Shown in pieces: positions 58,066-64,000 of a stretch of 64,000 nucleotides of DNA. This DNA is from Odontocerum albicorne (taxonomy: Eukaryota; Arthropoda; Insecta; Trichoptera; Odontoceridae): contig OX463848.1 of assembly GCA_949825065.1 (NCBI GenBank), positions 25,514,986-25,578,985 of the forward strand, read 5' to 3'. Position numbers and translations under genes: made by a program. Every line of letters begins with the position of its first letter. Within the stretch, counting starts at the first letter, position 1. The notes beneath the pieces were generated by a model. That model was not told the origin of the DNA and searched no databases. It was given only the letters and a program-made list of their open reading frames with translations.

Positions 58066-58659
58066 CATCAACAACACAATAATTCCGAAAATAATTTTTA
58101 TCTAGTAAAATATATTTAAATTGCCTTAAATGAAGGATCCTTTATTTAATATGTAACATACCAACCACGAAAAATATTAACATAAAAAACCTCTTGAAAG
58201 CTTCCATGTCGTTAGCTTTCTTACATGCAGAGGTAATAATATAATTTATAATATTCTCTTCAAAAATATTATCCCTAAAAACCATGGCTTTTAGCCTTTG
58301 AGCTATATACTTGTTGGCGGCCCTGCTGAGGGATAATTGTATTTATTAGTGTAGACACGAAGTAGACCCGTGGGAGACTGAGAATGGACCAGTTTCCTCT
58401 TTATCTCACAGAAAAAGGAGATAATTCGATTTTCAGACCGTTCTTCCTTCGAGCATCAGTGTGATTGGTGGTGTAATATTAATGGAATTATGTAAGAACT
58501 ACTTTCCGGGATGGGTGTTTATTTTATGATATGAATCGTTTGGATTCATTGGAAGTTACTTCCGGATACTGAAACAATACTAATTGGAATTGTGGTTACT
58601 TAATAAATTCTCATGAAATTTAAGACGATGTTATATTTATTATCATCATGGAGGAGCAC

Positions 58660-58735
58660 AAGGATGCTACAAAATGCCTCCATCCAGGTCAGTCCATAGC
58701 CTTACACTCCACGTTAAAATCCATGGGCGAACCAG
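58660..58735 (-). mobile_element. LINE 3' end fragment
   Basis: The minus strand has TATGGACTGACCTGGATGGA then GGCATTTTGTAG, as at 29380-29445 and 14105-14340. Confidence 0.4.
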
Positions 58736-58739
58736 TCTC

Positions 58740-58896
58740 GAGATTTTTTTTTTAAATAGATAAAACGAAGTCATAGGTATCCTTATATCCTCGAATACTA
58801 GGCAGGCGGAAAAAGTGCCTGTGTCGTTCGAGGGGAATAGCACAGCGCGAGGTTTGGACCGACGACCTGCCGCACGTAGGTCCAGTGCGTTACCGA
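58740..58896 (-). mobile_element. SINE-C copy 3
   Basis: From 58896 on the minus strand: CGGTAACGCACTGGACCTAC, the B-box region TCGGTCCAAACCTCGCG, then CTATTCCCCTCGAACGACAC and the shared body down to a T-rich 3' end. The first bases of the head are missing. Confidence 0.7.
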
Positions 58897-58929
58897 AATG
58901 AGTGAAATAATAATTTATCTCAATTGCGT

Positions 58930-60425
58930 AGGTGGATTACCCCAATGTCCCAGAGACCTGGAAGAGGATCTATGGGTGACTTGAGTCTTATTCTTGAGTC
59001 TTATTTACGAATATCTGACTCACAGTCTTCCCGAAAAGAGTCCCTTTATGTAAAAAATCATAAAATTGAACGTGACTGTAATATTTATTTATTTAAATAC
59101 TGCAATATATATTAGTTGTGCAGTGTGCGATATGAATAGTAAAGTACTGAGAGGCAGTATTTTACAACTATCGAAACGACTTGTTTTCCATAGTAAAATA
59201 TTGTATATTTCAGTATAATATTTAACATAATTTGAGTTATTCTTCTATCACAATTTATTTTTTCCACTCGGCTTGACTTGTGAACGATCTTCTTGGCTCA
59301 ATCAAATGTACTACATTCTTATGAACGTTTAAGAATGACTGAAGAAGCTATAACCATCTCAAAACATTCCTCATCCTTACTTCAGATAAAATTCTCATTT
59401 TAATCGATGTTTTCCTTGAGATTTGTCTTTTATTCTAATTTTCGTTATTTTTTTTTAAATATTGTTTTCATACGCTAAGTTTGACACTGTCATGGACTCC
59501 AATAATTATTATGAAACAAAAGCTGGTTGATAGGAATATATTGCTTAAAAGCAATTAATTTACATAGGGTTATTTGCATGAATGTGTTAAATAATAATGA
59601 CAATATTTACCATAACATATGTTTTCCATCTAATTTTCAGTATTTTATGTAAAATGTGATAAAACTAAACCAATGTTTGTTTATAAGTGATGGTATATTT
59701 TTTCTTTATCATTGTTTTATTATGTTTATTAATAGATACATAATGAAAAACACTGTTTATGGGTTTATGGTAAAACACTGTATGGGTTAGTGGTAAAACA
59801 CTGTTTATGGGTTAATGGTAAAACACTGTTTATGAGTTAATGGTAAAAACAAGAAAGAAGTAAACAAATTCAATTAAATAAAATGTGATATTGACATTAT
59901 TTATATTGACATTAACCTGATGCAGAGGCACGGCCTGGGGGACGTAGTCCTGGACAGAAGAGCATACAACCTGAGGACGAGGAGAGCTGACCCCAACAGT
60001 CTTCGCAGACAATGAGTTGGGATGGAGCCAGGGGGAGAGACAGAGAGTGATATTGACATTATTTATATATGTTTAAAAAACTCAAATAATGAAAACAAAA
60101 GAATTTACAAATAGGTAAAGAGCAAGTACTTATGTTTACTTAAAAATATCGTAAATGTCCATAAAACGCAAACAATGATGATGATTGAAAATCAGAAAAA
60201 GGTTTCGTGATAGAAGGGGGATATAATGATTATGAAGTCACTGTTTGTTATGGATCATTTATTTCAGTAAAATATCAAAACTTCATAATTACTGGTACAA
60301 TTTTTTTAAGACGTCTTGCAATCAGTGTTAACACGTTGTCAAACAACGTGAATATTGACCTTTGCAAATAGAAAAAAATATAAGTGATATAATATTTTTT
60401 CTGAATTAAAAATAATTAACACAGA
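58930..60425. other. AT-rich intergenic
   Basis: It holds the 27-bp array listed separately and a short GC-rich segment at 59920-60030 (GCAGAGGCACGGCCTGGGGG) with no motif. No gene is recognised. Confidence 0.35.
59744..59848. repeat. Short tandem array, 4 x about 27 bp
   Basis: The unit is AAAACACTGTTTATGGGTTA plus ATGGT, with one shortened copy. The AACACTGTTTAT core also occurs in the arms of the snap-back palindromes. Confidence 0.9.
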
Positions 60426-60429
60426 GAAT

Positions 60430-60510
60430 TGTATTGTATAACACCTTTGTTGCGTACAGTACAACCAGGCGGGTTGATTGCTGACGACCTTCTCTTTGAC
60501 ATTTTTGTAA
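60430..60510 (-). mobile_element. LINE-A type 3' tail fragment (minus)
   Basis: The plus strand has CACCTTTGTTGCGTACAGTA, CAACCAGGCGGGTTGATTGC, the complement of a diverged LINE-A tail as at 5540-5648. Confidence 0.45.
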
Positions 60511-60514
60511 TTTA

Positions 60515-61140
60515 ATTTACTCCAGTGCTACAATGCGAATTCCACTCATAAGCAAATGACCTGCAATTATACAATAGTTTCTGCCTAACACATCTCTACC
60601 GCTGTGGATCTCACATAGTTAACGATATTACACAGTGGTCTAAGAAAAGCTGCTTGTTAATTAAGGCTAAAAAATCATAAACCAATGTGATAGATATTTG
60701 ACGCCTTCTTTCGAGTAAGAATCAATAAAAAATTTTACTCAATTAAAATTGATGGCTATCTGATTCGAATTCCCTATATACTAAGGATCTGTAAATCCTT
60801 TGTCGATGTGTTCTTGAGCTGGTGCGATCATATCTCCGAGTTAAGTCGCAAAACCTTTTAAAGTATCTATTCTCTAAACAGATTGCACATTTCCTCACAT
60901 ATCTGTTGTAGAATCTTGCTATCCCAATTGACTACAGGGATGTTCGTTATTTTGATGCTCGTGAGAAGTTATTGCGTATACTAGAGATATTCTTAAACAT
61001 ATATGTTTGCATTATTTTAAGACTTTATGATCGTATATCCAAATATCACGCTAGACTTCAATGGCTTAAAACAAGATAGCGTAAAAATCTCCACATTCAG
61101 TAAATCCTCTTTGGAGTATTGAACAATCCAATATGTTATC
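60515..61140. other. Possible worn LINE RT sequence
   Basis: 60600-61130 has a run of RT-like words (for example near 60640 AGTGGTCTAAGAAAAGCTGC, which in frame gives SKKSCLLI-like codons as in 'W...N.LLIN..K', and later LRYPN/LQWL-like words). Too broken for a firm call, but a CR1/Jockey relic is possible. Confidence 0.3.
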
Positions 61141-61144
61141 AGTA

Positions 61145-63421
61145 CACCCATACCTCGCTATACGGCCGCCCTTTATACGGCATTTCGCTATAACGGCCTT
61201 TTTTAATTATGGCACTTTTTCGATTAATGGCCTACACTGTTTCGTTATACGGCCAAAAAAATGCTTATTTTCGTTACATATTTAATTAATTCATTAATTC
61301 TTTTAAATATAATCGTCCATTTTTTAGGAAAAAATGCCACCGAAACGTTCATTGAATTTGGAGATTGATACTGATAAAAATTAAAAGAGAAGCCGAAAAT
61401 CTGTCACGCTCGAGCTAGAGACCAAACTAGAAGTTTTACGTCGTATTGAAGCTGGTGATAAAATTGTTCAAATTTGTAATGCAATGATGAAGTCTACCGT
61501 TCAAACTATTCGCGATAGAAAATAAGAAATTAAAACACATTTGCTTGCTATCTACTGCACCTTTAAGTGGCTCAACATTAACTCGCCAAAGAAGCAGCAT
61601 TATGGAAAAAATGGAAAAATTATTAGATATGTGGATTGAAGACAATAATCAACGAAGGATGCCAATGAGCCAAATGACTATCCAAGAAAAGGCTAAAAGT
61701 ATTTTCGAAAATTTAAAGAGGGAGGATGCTATGAATCTGTGAAAGATGTAACATTCCAAGGAAGCCGGGGATGGTTTGAAAAATTAAAAAATCGCTACAA
61801 TTTGCACAACAAAAAATGAAAGGTGAAAGAGCTAGTACCGATTATGACGCAGCTAAAGAATATCCCAACTTTTTGAAAAGAATTATTGAAAGAGGTGGAT
61901 ACCGACCTGAACAAGTATTCAATGTAGACGAGACAGGGCTCTATTAGAAGCGAATGCCTGAAAGAACTTACATTTCAAAATATGAAAAGTCTGCATCTGG
62001 ATATAAGGTGTCAAAAGAACGATTAACTTTGCTCCTTGGTGCTAATGCTGCAGGGTATTTTAAGCTGAAACCACTTTTAGTATATCTTTCCGAAAATCCA
62101 AGGTGTTTTAAAGGGCTGAACAAGAAACAATTGCTCGTCATTTGGAGATCCAACAAGAAAGGTTGAATGACTAAGATTATCTTTGAAGACTGGTTTAAAA
62201 ATTACTTTTGCCCAGAAGTAAAAAAATATTTGAAGGACAATACTTGAGCAACAAGGCATTGCTCATTTTGGATAATGCTCCAGGGCAGGGCACCCGGTTA
62301 ATTTAGCCGAATTATCTGAAGATTGAGTATCTTTCCAAAAATACAACAGCTCTGATCCAGCCAATGGATCAGGGTGCAATAGCCACTTTTAAGGCTTATT
62401 ATTTACGCAAAACTTTTCGTAACCTTATTCACGAAACCGATAGTGAATCTTCGATAAAACAGGTTTGGAAAAACTACAACATCAGAGATGCCGTAGACAA
62501 CATTAGCGAATCATGGAAGGAATTAAAATCAACCGCAATGAACCATGTTTGGAAAAAAATATGGCAAGAATGCATAAAAACTAATGAGCCTAAAGTTAAT
62601 TCTCTTTCTGAGATTCGACAAAATATATTAAACTTAGCAAACAATCTCGGTTTTAAGGATTTGGAAGAAGGTGATTTAATTGATTTTCTAGATGCTGACA
62701 GAGAACCTCTTCCAAACGAGGACCTGATCCAGTTAGAAACAGAACGAGCACTTGATGAGGAGCCAGAACCAGAGCCTGAGCCTGCTCTATGCCAACAGCA
62801 AAAAACTTGTCGAATGCGCTTTCTTATTTCGAGCAGGGAATGAACATGCTTCTTCAAAATGATCCCGACGAAGAACGCAGTGCTAAAGTATCTCGAGGAG
62901 TAAACTCAGCTGTTACAAAACCTGTTACAAAACACTGCAAGACGAAGCAGAAAGCAAGGCGAAGCAGACGACGTTGGACCAATATTTTAAACTGGATCAA
63001 TCCACAACAGCGGACAGTGATGATGGCAGCATACTCGTATTATAATATATATACTCGTAGCTTACTGATTCTTCATGTTAATGTTCCTCATCAGATTAAA
63101 ACAGTTTTTAAACATTTTATTTTATATTTTTTATTATATGTATACATATGTGCATATGATTTCTTTTGTTTTTTAATTTATATGTTTATTTTTTGAATTT
63201 CTGTTTATTATTACATTGTTTTGTACTTTTATTTTTATGTAAGCATTTATATCGGAAATAAAAAGAATTAAATGCTTTATGAACTAAAAATTATATTATT
63301 TTATAAAAAATTGGAACAGATCCAATTGAATTGGTATCAAAATATTTTATTCGTTATACGGCTTTTCGCTTTACGGCCAACTTTTCCGGAACGTATCTAG
63401 GCCGTGAAGTGAGGTATGGGT
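61145..63421 (+). mobile_element. Tigger/pogo DNA transposon, complete ends, decayed
   Basis: The ends are inverted: CACCCATACCTCGCTATACG at the left, and AACCCATACCTCACTTCACG read inwards from the right. TA lies at 61143-61144 and 63422-63423. Subterminal GGCC-rich words (TACGGC, TTCGCT) also mirror each other. The interior is a single transposase gene interrupted by stops and frameshifts, with an AATAAA near 63258. The size of about 2.3 kb is normal for Tigger elements. Confidence 0.93.
61334..63045 (+). pseudogene. Tigger transposase pseudogene (CENP-B/DDE_1 type)
   Basis: From ATG at 61334 the pieces read [35 protein letters not shown] (N-terminal DNA-binding helices), SGSTLTRQRSSIMEKMEKLL, MSQMTIQEKAKSIFENLK (CENP-B second helix-turn-helix), FNVDETGLY with the first catalytic Asp at about 61927 (then Trp to stop), ERLTLLLGANAAGYFKLKPL, ALLILDNAPG with the second Asp near 62270, and ALIQPMDQGAIATFKAYYLR with the third Asp near 62368. 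A long acidic tail holds EEPEPEPEPA, and after a frameshift QTTLDQYFKLDQSTTADSDD-like codons end it. All three catalytic Asp remain, but at least four stops and several frameshifts break it. Confidence 0.9.
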
Positions 63422-63429
63422 TATTTGCG

Positions 63430-64000
63430 TTGAAAATTAACTTTTCTTTCTAAGCATGGATTTTCCAAGAGAAACCTATATATCCAATGCATCGCACATC
63501 ATCTTTTACGGTTTACTTTGCTCGACTTTGGGACTTACTTCATCGTTTTATAAGATATACTTCACCCATATCAACTTGAAGAAAAAAAATCATTATTAAT
63601 CTCAAAAGATTCCTGTTTTCTTTCTCTCATACTATTACCACATTGAAACATATTTTGGTTGAGATTGTTTTAAAGTTTATTTTTTGTAAATTAATTGTTA
63701 CTGTCAAGTATTATTTTCATTCATATACTTTCGATTTCAATCGACTATTAAAATACAAGTTAATAACTGCTGCAGTCCATCCATTATCGAAGTGATAAAT
63801 CGTGATATGACAAATATGAAGTTGGTTATTGACACGCATTTTTACTACCTAAATAGTAAGGAATATATTAGTAAAAAACGATTAAACAAAATGACAGATT
63901 TGACAAATTCCAAAGGCACCGGTAAAATTATTGGTAATTATGCGTCAACCTAATTATAATAACGCTTTATCACCGACAACCGTGTTTCTACTTTCCTTTT
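63430..64000. other. AT-rich intergenic at window end
   Basis: No coding frame or known repeat seen. Confidence 0.35.

Noticed and set aside
62474..62857. 127-codon minus-strand frame in the Tigger element
   Set aside because: It is the complement of the acidic C-terminal part of the transposase.

Overview
The window is AT-rich, intron-bearing, repeat-dominated DNA from an animal, most probably an arthropod (insect or crustacean). The basis is eukaryotic GT-AG introns, an arthropod-type TATA plus TCAGT promoter, and a repeat set of mariner, IS630/Tc1, Tigger/pogo, Helitron, RTE-like and CR1/Jockey-like elements and tRNA-derived SINEs. I cannot name the species. No operons, rRNA, CRISPR or functional tRNA genes are visible. 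One assembly gap of 200 Ns sits in a (TA)n tract.

Only two host protein-coding genes can be supported, both on the minus strand. Gene A (11232-17914) has four exons. Every exon junction is phase 1, and the exons splice to a 232-residue secreted protein rich in Gly, Ser, Asn and Gln. Gene B (25326-28465) has two exons, again with a phase-1 junction, and encodes a 545-residue secreted Asn/Gln-rich protein with an internal duplication of about 122 residues and a His/Tyr-rich tail. Both have a signal-peptide exon, a short propeptide and a furin-type Arg-X-(Arg/Lys)-Arg site, followed by a low-complexity mature region. I do not recognise either family. They look like a small cluster of secreted structural or secretory-gland proteins.

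Almost everything else is mobile DNA. 1-9 kb: degenerate IS630-like transposon, SINE-C, LINE-B 3' end carrying an 8 x 60 bp array, several antisense RTE 3' fragments. 9-18 kb: gene A with LINE, SINE and mariner debris and a 4 x 114 bp array. 18-28.5 kb: SINE-B, RTE and Helitron fragments, then gene B, whose intron holds an RTE fragment and a 49-bp array. 29-43 kb: many RTE 3' fragments, a mariner fragment, a 680-bp inverted-repeat element bounded by (TA)n, a GC-rich 70-bp minisatellite joined to SINE-C, and other tandem arrays. 44-54 kb: a 5'-truncated LINE-A with an open reverse-transcriptase frame, SINE-A copies that share its 3' tail, two long snap-back palindromes, and a mariner with clear inverted ends but an internal deletion. 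54-64 kb: an 88-bp array built from a SINE head, further repeats, and a complete but decayed Tigger element at 61145-63421.

The most interesting points are the LINE-A/SINE-A shared tail, which is a probable parasite-partner pair, the shared prepropeptide design of genes A and B, and a short motif (ACGAGTA/TACTCGT) that is clearly over-represented across unrelated contexts.
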